This document shows, piece after piece, positions 7,949-18,876 of a stretch of DNA of 54,947 bases; within the stretch, counting starts at the first letter, position 1; each line of letters opens with the position of its first letter. This stretch comes from Streptomyces sp. CC53. GTDB taxonomy: Bacteria > Actinomycetota > Actinomycetes > Streptomycetales > Streptomycetaceae. The stretch is from assembly GCF_001865245.1 (NCBI RefSeq), contig NZ_MKXB01000229.1:1-54947 (forward strand), read 5' to 3'. The notes beneath the pieces were generated by a model, which saw only the letters and a list, made by a program, of their open reading frames with translations, was not told the origin of the DNA and did not search any database. The position numbers were made by a program, and so were the translations under genes.

Positions 7949-10553
7949 CCGCCGTGCCGTCCGTCGGGCGCCTGCGGCCGCGGGTCACCGCGCGGAGGTC
8001 GGGCCCCGCACCGGTCACGGCGACCGCGCCGTCCCGGTCCGTACGCAGCACCGCCGCACCGGCGTCCCGTAGATCGGCGAGGGTGCGCGGCGACGGGTGG
8101 CCGTACGGATTGCCGCGCCCCGCCGACACCAGGGCGAGGCGGGGCCCGACCTGCCGCAGCAGCGCGGGTTCCTGGTGGGCGGAACCGTGGTGGGCGACTT
8201 TGAGGACGTCCACGCGGGGCAGCGCGGGGTGGGCCCTCAGCAGCCCGCGCTGCGCCGGGGGTTCGAGGTCGCCGAGGAGCAGCAGGCTCACCCCGCCCGC
8301 AGCCCGTACGTGGAGGGCCACGCTGGCGTCGTTCGGTTCCTCGGGCACGGCTCCTCCTGCGCCCGGGCCGCCGGGCGGCCACAGCACCCGCCAGTCGAGC
8401 GGGCCCGCCCTGCGGCGCTCCCCGGCAACGGCCCGTACCACGGGTACGCGGGCCGCGGCAGCCGTCCGGTGGACGAACTCCGCCTGGGCGTACGGCTCCA
8501 GCAGCCCGGTGGTCTGGACGGCACCGACGTCCCGGCCACGCAGCACACCGGGAAGCCCTGCCACGTGGTCGGCGTGGAAGTGGGTGAGGAGCACGAGCGG
8601 CACCCGGCTGACCCCCAGGTCGCGCAGGCACCGGTCGGCGGCGTCCGGATCGGGGCCGGCGTCCACGACGACGGCGGCGCCGTCGCCCGCGGCGAGTGCC
8701 ACGGCGTCCCCTTGGCCCACGTCGCACGCCACGAGCACCCACCCTGGTGGCGGCCACCCGGTGACGAGCCTGGTCAGGGGAGTCGGCCGGAGGACGACCG
8801 CCACCAGGAGGGCCGCACAGCCGAGGAGTGCCCACGGGCGGTGCGCCGCCCGTCGTGCCAGCAGCAGGACCAGCACGGTCACACCGGCCAGCAGCAGGCC
8901 ACCCTGCCAGCCGCCCGGCCAGTCCGCCTCAGCGCCGGGCAGTGCCGCCCCGGCGCGTGCCACGGACGCCACCCAGCCGGCGGGCCACGCGGCGCACTCG
9001 GCCAGGAGCCGGGCCGCCGGCAAGGACGCGGCTGCCACGGCCAGCGTGGCGAACCCGAGCACCGTGGCGGGAGCCACCGCGAACTCGGCCACCAGGTTGC
9101 ACGGGACGGCCACAAGGCTCACCCGGGCCGCGAAGACGGCCACCACCGGCGCGCACACCGCCTGCGCGGCGGCCGCCGCGGCGAGCGCCTCCGCGATCCG
9201 CGGTGGCACCCGGCGGGCCTGGAGCCGGGCGCTCCAGCGCGGGGCGATGGTGAGGAGGGCTCCCGTCGCCAGCACCGAGAGCAGGAACCCGTAACTCCGG
9301 GCGAGCCACGGCTCGTACAGCACGAGCAGCAGGACGGCTGCCGCCAGCGCGGGCAGCAGGGACCTGCGACGGCCCGTGCCGATGGCGAGCAGCGTGACCA
9401 GTCCGCAGGCGGCGGCCCGCAGGACGCTCGGTTCGGGGCGGCACACCACCACGAACGCGAGGGTGAGCACTCCACCCGCCACTGCGGTCACGCGAAGCGA
9501 CAGTCCGATCCGGGGTGCCAGCCCGCCCCGCTCGGCTCTCGCCGCCCTGCCGGCGGGGCCGATGAGCAGCAGCAGCACGATGGACAGATTGGAGCCCGAC
9601 ACGGCCAGGAGGTGCGTCAGGTCCGTCGCTTCGAACGCGGCCCGCAGGTCGTCGGGAATGCGGGAGGTGTCGCCGACGACCAGGCCCGGCAGCAGGGCGC
9701 GGGCGTCGGGTGGGAGCCCGTCGGTCGCGGCGCGCAGTCCTGCCCGCAGGCTCCCCGCCCAGCGCTGCAGGGTGTTCGGCCTGCCGGTGATCCGCGGGGG
9801 ACCTGCGTCGGCGTAGAGCACGGCGGCGAAGGGCTCGCCCGTGCTTCTGGGCGGCGCCAGTCGACCGTGCTGCACCAGCCGTGTCGACGGGAGCAGCCGG
9901 AGCCACTCCTTCCCGTGGCGTCCGCCGTCCCCGAGCCGGGTGATCAGCAGGACGGGGGTCCTGACCCGGGTCACCGTTCCGTCCGGGGCGGTCAGCCGGG
10001 TCACTTCGGCGTGCACGATGACGGACGCCGGGGCGGCGTGGCGACCGCGGACCGCGGGAGCGCTCGGCCGTGGGTCCGAGGAGACGGTCACGTCCACGGT
10101 GACCCGCGCGTCCTGGGCCGCCAGCTCCGGCACGGGGCCCCGTTTCGTGTCGGCGCCGTGCAGTCCGGCCGAGGCTGCCCCCGCCGCCGCACCGAGCAGC
10201 ACTCCGGCTGTGGCCACGGCGGTGGTCCGCCACGGCCCGGTGCCCCTTCCCCGCCCGCGGACGAGCAGGGCCGTCGCCACAGCGCCGCAGAGGACGACGG
10301 CCACGGCGGTGGCGCCGCCGGAAGCGGTGACGGCCCATGCGGCCGCGCCCCAGGCGGCGAGGGCCGGCCCGACGAGGCGCAGGTCGACGGTTTCCTCCTG
10401 CGGGTGACCCGGGTCCCTGCTGGGGTGGCCGTTCCCGGTGGGCCCGGCGTCGGGCGGCGGTCCGCCCGCGACCGCGTCGTCTCCCCCTGGTCCCTCCCTC
10501 GGCCCCGTCCCCGCCGTGGCGCACGAACGGTCGGCTTCGCCGGCGCGCACCAC
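7689..10553 (-). CDS. comEC: ComEC/Rec2 competence-family DNA channel protein
   Basis: ComEC is the inner-membrane channel for single-stranded DNA uptake. An N-terminal membrane region with DUF4131-type sequence is followed by the competence domain (LLAVSGSNLSIVLLLLIGPA and many hydrophobic segments). A metallo-beta-lactamase domain comes last: TGWPPPGWVLVACDVGQGD, HFHADH metal motif, KVAHHGS. It follows comEA on the same strand. The start is uncertain: GTG 10553 or 10550 lies just after the comEA stop, while the frame stays open to GTG 10679. The C-terminus is odd: after DLRAVTRG the frame runs about 95 more Arg/Pro-rich residues to 7689, antisense to the neighbouring oxidase gene. Streptomycetes are not known to be naturally competent, so the role is unproven. 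Confidence 0.9.
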   Translation of the reverse strand: MVRAGEADRSCATAGTGPREGPGGDDAVAGGPPPDAGPTGNGHPSRDPGHPQEETVDLRLVGPALAAWGAAAWAVTASGGATAVAVVLCGAVATALLVRGRGRGTGPWRTTAVATAGVLLGAAAGAASAGLHGADTKRGPVPELAAQDARVTVDVTVSSDPRPSAPAVRGRHAAPASVIVHAEVTRLTAPDGTVTRVRTPVLLITRLGDGGRHGKEWLRLLPSTRLVQHGRLAPPRSTGEPFAAVLYADAGPPRITGRPNTLQRWAGSLRAGLRAATDGLPPDARALLPGLVVGDTSRIPDDLRAAFEATDLTHLLAVSGSNLSIVLLLLIGPAGRAARAERGGLAPRIGLSLRVTAVAGGVLTLAFVVVCRPEPSVLRAAACGLVTLLAIGTGRRRSLLPALAAAVLLLVLYEPWLARSYGFLLSVLATGALLTIAPRWSARLQARRVPPRIAEALAAAAAAQAVCAPVVAVFAARVSLVAVPCNLVAEFAVAPATVLGFATLAVAAASLPAARLLAECAAWPAGWVASVARAGAALPGAEADWPGGWQGGLLLAGVTVLVLLLARRAAHRPWALLGCAALLVAVVLRPTPLTRLVTGWPPPGWVLVACDVGQGDAVALAAGDGAAVVVDAGPDPDAADRCLRDLGVSRVPLVLLTHFHADHVAGLPGVLRGRDVGAVQTTGLLEPYAQAEFVHRTAAAARVPVVRAVAGERRRAGPLDWRVLWPPGGPGAGGAVPEEPNDASVALHVRAAGGVSLLLLGDLEPPAQRGLLRAHPALPRVDVLKVAHHGSAHQEPALLRQVGPRLALVSAGRGNPYGHPSPRTLADLRDAGAAVLRTDRDGAVAVTGAGPDLRAVTRGRRRPTDGTAVTPARRRRASAVGQPTRSPRARPSPSAAPPADRSTVPARGGPSRAWPRTRPPPSCPGHGLRRRARPRRAARRPGCDRDSAGPGRAG

Positions 10554-10635
10554 GGCGGGTCCGTCCCGGGCCGGGCGGGGCGCCCGGGGGGCGTACGTCC
10601 CGCGGCCGCCGCCGTGGGTTCCCTGCCCGGCCCGG

Positions 10636-11940
10636 TCACGGTCGTACCAGGGGCTGCAGATCGGCGAAGCGGCGCGCACCGATGCCGCGCACGTCTCGTA
10701 GCTCGTCGACCGACCTGAAGCCGCCGTTGCGGGTGCGGTGGTCGATGATCTGCCGCGCCAGGACCGGGCCGACTCCGGGGAGGGTGTCGAGCTGCTCCGC
10801 GGTCGCGGTGCTCAGGCTGATCGGCCCCGCCGCGGCGGGGCCTGCCGCGGGAACGGAGACGGCGGCTGCTCCGGGGGCGGGGACGGCGCCGGGGACGCCC
10901 ACCACCACGTGCTCGCCGTCCACCAGGAGCCGCGCCCGGTTGAGGGCCGTCACGTCCGCACCCGGCCGGACACCGCCCGCCGCGCGCAGTGCGTCGACCA
11001 CCCGCGATCCCAGGGGCAGCTGCAGCACGCCGGGCCGCAGCACCTTGCCGCTCACGTCGATGACCACCACCGGCGCCGGGGACCCGTGTGGCTGCGGGCC
11101 CGAGCCCTCGGAGCCCGACCGCCCTGCCGCCGCGCGGGAGTCGACGCCGCCGACCGGCACTGGGGCGGCTGCCGCGGACGGCTCGGCGGTGGCGGGCCGC
11201 GCCTGCCCCACGACGGCGGGTGCGCGCACGACCTCCGGGCGCCCGGCCAGGAAGTACCGCCCCGCGAGCGCGACGCCCAACAGGAGGACGACCGCGAGCG
11301 CGGCCAGCGTCCTGCGTTCCATTCCGCACCGGCTCCTCACCCACAGCGGCAGCCGTTCCCGCACGGCGAGCCGCCACCGTTCCCGCCGCCCCAGAGACGG
11401 GGCCGGCCCATCGGCGGCGTCTGACGGAAGCGGGGCGCCTCGGTCACGGGCCGGTCGCGCCCGGTGACCATCCGGGGGCGGGGGCGGCTGGGTGGGGGCA
11501 ACGGCGAAGGGCGCCTCGGCGGGGGCGGCAGACGGCCGCCCGGTGCGGACACCCGGCGGCAGCTCGGCGGAGCCTCCGGGTGGTGGACCGGGGACTGCGG
11601 GCAGTGAACCATCGAGCGCATCGTGCGGCGGCCCCGCGGAGACGCCCGCCGGCGGGCAGGCAGAGGCGGAGCACGGCGGGTCGGTGCCGGCCAGGAGGGC
11701 GTCGGCGCGTGATCGGAGCGCAGCCGTGGCCGCAGGAGAGTCCACACCTGGGCCCCGGACCGTCGTGCGTTCCCCGAGGGCACGCCTCCCGCCTGCCGGG
11801 GCACGATGGCGGCCTCGTGCGCGGCCGTCGCTCCCCCGTGCCCGGCCGGGGCCGCTGGTAGCCCGGGGGAAACGGGGCCGGGCGGAGGTGTGAGGCGCCA
11901 CAGCCCCCGCGTCAGTTACGGAGTGTGATGGAGTCGTCAT
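10636..11940 (-). CDS. comEA: ComEA-family helix-hairpin-helix DNA-binding protein
   Basis: The 434-residue protein has a long disordered Pro/Gly/Ala-rich N-terminal half. A single membrane segment follows (LAALAVVLLLGVALAGRYF, about residue 220), then an SLBB-like strand region (VVVIDVSGKVLRPGVLQLPL) and a C-terminal pair of HhH motifs (TATAEQLDTLPGVGPVLARQ and ELRDVRGIGARRFADLQ). ComEA binds incoming double-stranded DNA outside the membrane and hands it to ComEC, encoded next. The N-terminal half is longer than in classical ComEA. Start ATG 11940 lacks a Shine-Dalgarno but has TACCGT 8 nt upstream. Confidence 0.92.
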   Translation of the reverse strand: MTTPSHSVTDAGAVAPHTSARPRFPRATSGPGRARGSDGRARGRHRAPAGGRRALGERTTVRGPGVDSPAATAALRSRADALLAGTDPPCSASACPPAGVSAGPPHDALDGSLPAVPGPPPGGSAELPPGVRTGRPSAAPAEAPFAVAPTQPPPPPDGHRARPARDRGAPLPSDAADGPAPSLGRRERWRLAVRERLPLWVRSRCGMERRTLAALAVVLLLGVALAGRYFLAGRPEVVRAPAVVGQARPATAEPSAAAAPVPVGGVDSRAAAGRSGSEGSGPQPHGSPAPVVVIDVSGKVLRPGVLQLPLGSRVVDALRAAGGVRPGADVTALNRARLLVDGEHVVVGVPGAVPAPGAAAVSVPAAGPAAAGPISLSTATAEQLDTLPGVGPVLARQIIDHRTRNGGFRSVDELRDVRGIGARRFADLQPLVRP

Positions 11941-11948
11941 GGGACAGC

Positions 11949-11954
11949 ACGGTA
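11949..11954 (-). promoter_or_regulatory. -10 box TACCGT before comEA
   Basis: On the minus strand TACCGT precedes the comEA ATG by 8 nt with no ribosome-binding site between them, which suggests a leaderless comEA-comEC transcript. Confidence 0.35.
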
Positions 11955-12010
11955 GGCGTGTCCGCCCGAACGCGCTGAGCTGCCCGTGATTCCGTGGAAA
12001 ACCCGCCCGT

Positions 12011-12019
12011 TGTGGATAA
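12011..12019 (-). promoter_or_regulatory. DnaA-box match TTATCCACA
   Basis: The minus strand reads TTATCCACA, identical to the canonical high-affinity DnaA box. It lies in the comEA-degV gap about 70 bp upstream of comEA. It is a single copy and its function is unknown. Confidence 0.35.
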
Positions 12020-12209
12020 CCGGGTCACTCACTGGGGGGAAACGGCCGGCCGGCGGAAGAGGGGAAGCAGCTGCCCGCCGCACGGGGAAGCGACCGACTG
12101 CCGCGGGTGGCAGCAGCGTCCGCCACCCGGGAAGCAGCCGGACTCAGCGTGGGAGACCGTCCTCCTCCCCGGCCGCTCCCGCAGTCGGCCCGCGGATGCG
12201 TCGGCCCCG

Positions 12210-13055
12210 TCAGTGCTGCGACACGACGACGCCGAGCAGGCCTGGCCCCGTGTGCGCGCCGATGACGGCTCCGACCTCGCTGACGTGCAGGTCCGTCAGC
12301 CCCGGCACGCGTTCGCGCAGCCGCTCGGCGAGTGCGTCGGCCCGCTCGCCTGCCGCGAGGTGGTGCACCGCGATGTCGACCGGTGCGGCACCCGCGCGTT
12401 CCACGGCGATCTCCTCAAGCCGTGCGATGGCCTTCGAGGCGGTGCGCACCTTCTCCTTGGGTTCGATGCGGCCGCCGGCGAGCTCCAGCAGTGGTTTCAC
12501 CGCCAGGGCGGAGCCGACCAGGGCGCGGGCGGCTCCGATGCGGCCGCCCCTGCGCAGGTAGTCCAGGGTGTCGACGTAGAAGTACGCGGACGTGCCTGCG
12601 GCTCTCTTCTCCGCCGCGGCGACGGCCTCGTCCGGTGTGGCGCCGGCCTGCACCGCTTCGGCGGCGGCCAGGGCGCAGAACCCCAGGGCCATCGCGACCA
12701 TCCCGGTGTCCACGACCCGTACCGGCACGGGTGCCTGCCGGGCGGCCAGCAGCGCGGCCTCGTAGGTGCCGGACAGTTCGGCGGAGAGGTGGAGCGAGAC
12801 GATTGCGGTGGCCCCCGAGTCGGCGACGGCCCGGTAGTGGGAGGCGAATGTCTCGGGGCTCGGGCGCGAGGTGGTGACGGGGCGTCGCTTGCGCAGGGCC
12901 TCGGCGAGGGACCGGGCGGAGATCTCGGTGCCCTCTTCGAGCGCGCGGTCACCGAGGACGACGGTCAGCGGAACCGCGGTGATACCGTGCCGCTCCATCG
13001 CCTGCGGCGGCAGGTAGGCCGTGGAATCGGTGACGATCGCGACATGGCGGGACAT
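12210..13055 (-). CDS. DegV-family fatty-acid-binding protein
   Basis: DegV/FakB proteins bind a fatty acid and, in firmicutes, present it to the kinase FakA for phosphorylation. The 281-residue protein starts VAIVTDSTAYLPPQ and carries the SRPSPETF and SLHLSAELSGTYEAA loops and the C-terminal GAVIGAHTGPG motif, all typical of the family. No FakA-like kinase is in the window. A TAACCT box 7 nt before the ATG and the lack of a clear ribosome site suggest leaderless translation. Confidence 0.93.
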   Translation of the reverse strand: MSRHVAIVTDSTAYLPPQAMERHGITAVPLTVVLGDRALEEGTEISARSLAEALRKRRPVTTSRPSPETFASHYRAVADSGATAIVSLHLSAELSGTYEAALLAARQAPVPVRVVDTGMVAMALGFCALAAAEAVQAGATPDEAVAAAEKRAAGTSAYFYVDTLDYLRRGGRIGAARALVGSALAVKPLLELAGGRIEPKEKVRTASKAIARLEEIAVERAGAAPVDIAVHHLAAGERADALAERLRERVPGLTDLHVSEVGAVIGAHTGPGLLGVVVSQH

Positions 13056-13062
13056 GAGCGGG

Positions 13063-13068
13063 AGGTTA
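13063..13068 (-). promoter_or_regulatory. -10 box TAACCT before degV
   Basis: TAACCT on the minus strand ends 7 nt before the ATG at 13055, fitting a leaderless start. Confidence 0.4.
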
Positions 13069-13156
13069 CCGGCAGGCGGCGCCCGAGGGCAGCCCGGGCT
13101 GGTGCCGCCCCCGGGCCGTGCACGTCACCAGGGCGCGTCCGAAGCCCCTCGGACGG

Positions 13157-14002
13157 TCAGGTGGACGTCTCGCGACGCGGCGACTTCTCCCAGGGGTAGC
13201 CCAGGTCGAGGCGGGGGTCGCGGGCACTGATCGCCGGCCTGTCGCCCCCGGGTTCGCGCTGTCCGCCCGCGGCGGGCTGCTCGTCGGCGCCCGGCGGCGT
13301 GTCCACGACCGTCCGGTCGTGCTCCGCTTCAGTCGGCCAGACCTGGTCGGACGCCGTGTCCGCCGACGCCTGAGGCCAGGACGCATCGGGCAGGTCACGG
13401 CCGGCCGGGCCCCGGGCGGGGCCCGTCGACGCGCCGGGTGCGGCCGGTGGAGGCGCGGATTCCGCCCAGTGGCGCAGGGCGCCGGCTTCCATGTCGATCT
13501 GCTGGCTCAGCGCGTCGAGGTCGTCCTGCGCGAACCGCCTCGCGCGATCGCGGGCCGCCCAGCGCAGCGCGTCCGCCGACTCGGTGACCTTGCGGGTGCG
13601 CTCCTTCAGCTCCTCCAGGCATGCGGCGACCCGGGCGCGGTCCGGCTCCTGCTCCATGCGCCGCAGCTCGTCGTCCAGCTCGCGGCCGTGGACACTGAGC
13701 CGGCGGAACACATCCAGCGACTCCTTCAGCGACGCGTCCTCCGCCGCTCCGGCCTGCAGTGCGTCCTGGGTGGCCCGCATCGACGTGCGCAGCGACAGCC
13801 GCAGCTGCGCGAGTTCCCCCGCGACGCCGGTCTGGCCGAAGCTCTTCGCCCGCAGGGCGGTGTCCTCGACGGCGCGCCGGGCATGGTCGATGGTGCGGTC
13901 GACTCCCCGTTTGGTCGCGCGGACCACCTTCACCGTGGCGTACACACCGAGGGCGACAAGAGCGACGATGAGCAGCGCCAGGATCGTGATCGCGGCTTCC
14001 AT
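13157..14002 (-). CDS. Membrane-anchored coiled-coil protein, unknown function
   Basis: The 281-residue protein has one N-terminal membrane helix (residues 3-25, ITILALLIVALVALGVYATV). A Lys/Arg-containing stop-transfer follows, then a long charged helical stretch (about 30-185) likely to form coiled coil, and a disordered Pro/Ala/Gly tail. The ATG at 14002 has GAGGGG upstream; an in-frame extension to 14077 runs into the leuS terminator hairpins and is unlikely. I recognise no enzyme motif. It is separated from leuS by two strong hairpins, so it has its own promoter. Confidence 0.82.
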   Translation of the reverse strand: MEAAITILALLIVALVALGVYATVKVVRATKRGVDRTIDHARRAVEDTALRAKSFGQTGVAGELAQLRLSLRTSMRATQDALQAGAAEDASLKESLDVFRRLSVHGRELDDELRRMEQEPDRARVAACLEELKERTRKVTESADALRWAARDRARRFAQDDLDALSQQIDMEAGALRHWAESAPPPAAPGASTGPARGPAGRDLPDASWPQASADTASDQVWPTEAEHDRTVVDTPPGADEQPAAGGQREPGGDRPAISARDPRLDLGYPWEKSPRRETST

Positions 14003-14043
14003 GGAGTCCCCTCGGTGTCGTTGTTCTCTCCACCGTAAACGGA

Positions 14044-14086
14044 ACGGGCAGGTTGGCGGTTCCATCGGAACCCCCAACCTGCCCGT
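14044..14086. terminator. Composite hairpin between leuS and the membrane protein
   Basis: Outer arms ACGGGCAGGTTG and CAACCTGCCCGT enclose an inner GGTTCC-ATC-GGAACC stem. It stands directly behind the leuS terminator and would stop transcription in either direction. Confidence 0.7.
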
Positions 14087-14092
14087 AGGGGA

Positions 14093-14149
14093 GAAACCCG
14101 GGACGCCCCCGCCGGGTTCGGTGCAGGCCGGCGGGGGCGTCCCGGGTTT

Positions 14150-14150
<1 letters not shown>
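14093..14150 (-). terminator. leuS terminator, 23-bp perfect stem
   Basis: GAAACCCGGGACGCCCCCGC plus CGG pairs without mismatch with its complement across a 12-nt loop. The hairpin begins at the last base of the leuS stop codon. Confidence 0.85.
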
Positions 14151-17017
<2,867 letters not shown>

Positions 17018-17087
17018 GTCCTCTGAAGCTCCATCGATCGTCTCTGCCTGGCTGCCGCTGCCGCGCGGAATTCCCCAGCACGGCGAA

Positions 17088-17114
17088 ATGAAAAAGCCCC
17101 TCGCACAGGAGGGG
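17088..17114 (-). terminator. Attenuator terminator in the leuS leader
   Basis: On the minus strand CCCCTC-CTGTGC-GAGGGG is followed by CTTTTT, a rare textbook intrinsic terminator for this genome. It lies about 70 nt before the leuS ATG and 45 nt after the leader-peptide stop, the usual place for a transcription attenuator. Confidence 0.75.
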
Positions 17115-17128
17115 ACGCCGCGCCGATT

Positions 17129-17153
17129 CCGACCGGGTTTCTTCACCCGTCGG
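17129..17153 (-). promoter_or_regulatory. Upstream hairpin of the leuS attenuator
   Basis: CCGAC-GGGT and ACCC-GTCGG pair around GAAGAA with one bulged G. It lies between the leader peptide and the terminator. Separately, GCCGCGC-type complementarity links 17117-17123 with 17163-17169, at the end of the leader peptide, offering an alternative fold. Confidence 0.5.
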
Positions 17154-17159
17154 CACTGA

Positions 17160-17198
17160 TCAGCGCGGCTCGCTAAGCAGAAGGCGTACGGCACGCAT
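17160..17198 (-). CDS. leuS leader peptide MRAVRLLLSEPR
   Basis: ATG CGT GCC GTA CGC CTT CTG CTT AGC GAG CCG CGC TGA encodes a 12-residue peptide with three adjacent Leu codons, two of them CTT, a rare codon in such GC-rich genomes. A TACCCT -10 box sits 6 nt upstream, so the transcript would begin at its start codon. Stalling on the Leu codons when leucyl-tRNA is scarce would bias folding against the downstream terminator. This is inferred from layout; no expression evidence is available. Confidence 0.65.
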   Translation of the reverse strand: MRAVRLLLSEPR

Positions 17199-17204
17199 GG
17201 CGTC

Positions 17205-17210
17205 AGGGTA
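17205..17210 (-). promoter_or_regulatory. -10 box TACCCT for the leuS leader
   Basis: TACCCT on the minus strand ends 6 nt before the leader-peptide ATG. There is no ribosome-binding site, so the leader is probably read from a leaderless transcript. Confidence 0.5.
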
Positions 17211-17445
17211 CCGCAGGGCCCCTCCCGGCCGCACCGGAGTACCCCGAGGGTCGGACACGCGCAGTCGCGTGACGGTCGCACTACGCGGACGGTACCGCTT
17301 ACTCGGCGTATCGACGCGTTCCCGGGCAACCCCCGAGTCAGTTGTCAGCCGATCTCAACGGTAAACGCGCAAAGCTCGTACTCACTGGTATGCGTCGCCC
17401 TAGCATGCGCGAACGGGACCCCATCCGCACCATTCGGAGTCGCCC

Positions 17446-18876
17446 ATGACCCCTCATCGCAAGATCCGTACGTCGCCCGCCGAGAAGGAGGGGCTGAGCA
17501 GGCCGGTCCAGGGCGGGTTGTACGCGGCCGCCGTGGTTCTCCTTCCCCTGTTGGCCCTCGGCGGAAGCGACGGCTTCCGCGAGTTCCTCGACTTCGGCAC
17601 GGGCGTGCTGGCCCTCGTGTCGCTGACCGCGTCCGTCGCCTGGGCGATCGTCGCCACCGACCGGCTGCTCCTCACCCCCCGGCAGCGGCTCCTGGCCCAG
17701 GGCATCCACCGCGGCACCGCCGTGGCGTCCCTCGGGTTCCTGCTGCTGCACGGCACCGTGAAGGTGTCGCTCGGCCACGTCGAACTCCTCGGCGCCCTCA
17801 TACCCTTCGGCCTGGGTGTCACCGGGACGGCCGGCCTCATCGGCTTCGGCTCGCTCGCCGGTCTGCTGATGGTGGTGGTCGCGGCGACCGGGGCCCTGCG
17901 CAGCACCCTGGCGGGCCGGGGCGCCATCGCGGCCCGCTGGCGGCCGCTGCACATGCTCGCGTACCCGGCGTGGTGCGCGGCGCTGATCCACGGCCTGTAC
18001 GCGGGCCGCCCCGCCGCCGGCTGGGTGACGGCGCTGTACTGCCTGGCGCTGTTGGGCGTCGCCGCCGCCGTCGCCGTACGGTTCCTGCCGGCGCCGCTCC
18101 AGGAGCGGCTGGCCGACCGGGTGCTCACGTTCGTCGGCCCCGCCCCGGAGGGGGCTCAGGCGCCGGTACGGGCACGGGGGCGCGGTCGCGGCCGACGCGA
18201 CCCGGCGACGGCACCGCTGCCGGGCGCCACCTCACTGGGTGCCGCTTTCCAGGCGGAAGCGCCCCGCCCGCACCCGTACGAGCCGGAGCCGGGCCGGCGG
18301 GGAGCGGCGGGTGCCTTCCAGGGCGACACGTCGCAGTTCGCGTCGGGTGCCGGCCGGTACGCGGCGGCGGGCTCGCCGGACTACGGCGCGGGAGGCGACG
18401 CGTACCGGCCCGGCGGCGAGCCGCCACTGCGCGGGGAACGCGGTCCCGGCGGCGGCATCTCGGCCGGGTACCGGGCGGTGTCCCTGGGTGGGGGTTCCGG
18501 GACCCCGGCGGCCGGCCCTCCGAACGGCTCCGTCCCCTACAGAGCCGGCGAGGACGGGGCGGGCGGATCGGGGCCGTCCGGCGTGCGTCCTGGCGTGGAG
18601 GACGTGACGCAGAGGATTCCGTTCGCCGAGCGGGTTCCCATGACGGAGGAGTTGCCCGTCGTCGAGGAGGAGCCCACGGTGCGGCCGGGGTTCTGGCCCA
18701 CTCCGTCCCCGCCTGCTCCGTCGCCCGCTCCGCGCGCGTACGCCCCGCCCCCTCCCGCGGACCCGCCGGGTCCGTTCTTCCCCGGCGATGAGCACATGAG
18801 GGCTTCCGGCACGTACCAGTTCAGCGAGCCGGCCGCCGGCGAGCCGTGGACCGCACCTGCAGGAGAACGCCCGTGA
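17446..18876 (+). CDS. Bis-heme ferric-reductase-like membrane protein
   Basis: The first 220 residues of this 476-residue protein form about six membrane helices. Two helices carry paired His with heme-ligand spacing: H88/H102 (14 apart) and H169/H182 (13 apart), the pattern of ferric reductase, NOX and MsrQ-type b-cytochromes that pass electrons across the membrane through two hemes. The remaining 250 residues are a Pro/Gly/Arg-rich tail, probably cytoplasmic and disordered, without a flavin domain. The stop overlaps the start of the next gene by 4 bp (GTGA), so an electron donor is supplied by translational coupling. Start ATG 17446 has GGAG upstream. The terminal electron acceptor is unknown. 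Confidence 0.85.
   Translation: MTPHRKIRTSPAEKEGLSRPVQGGLYAAAVVLLPLLALGGSDGFREFLDFGTGVLALVSLTASVAWAIVATDRLLLTPRQRLLAQGIHRGTAVASLGFLLLHGTVKVSLGHVELLGALIPFGLGVTGTAGLIGFGSLAGLLMVVVAATGALRSTLAGRGAIAARWRPLHMLAYPAWCAALIHGLYAGRPAAGWVTALYCLALLGVAAAVAVRFLPAPLQERLADRVLTFVGPAPEGAQAPVRARGRGRGRRDPATAPLPGATSLGAAFQAEAPRPHPYEPEPGRRGAAGAFQGDTSQFASGAGRYAAAGSPDYGAGGDAYRPGGEPPLRGERGPGGGISAGYRAVSLGGGSGTPAAGPPNGSVPYRAGEDGAGGSGPSGVRPGVEDVTQRIPFAERVPMTEELPVVEEEPTVRPGFWPTPSPPAPSPAPRAYAPPPPADPPGPFFPGDEHMRASGTYQFSEPAAGEPWTAPAGERP

Noticed and set aside
10554..10679. Longer comEC N-terminus starting at GTG 10679
   Set aside because: It would overlap comEA by 44 bp and adds unstructured residues without a ribosome site; kept only as an alternative.
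17018..17210. T-box riboswitch upstream of leuS
   Set aside because: I found no T-box consensus or specifier loop; the Leu-codon leader peptide explains the terminator better.
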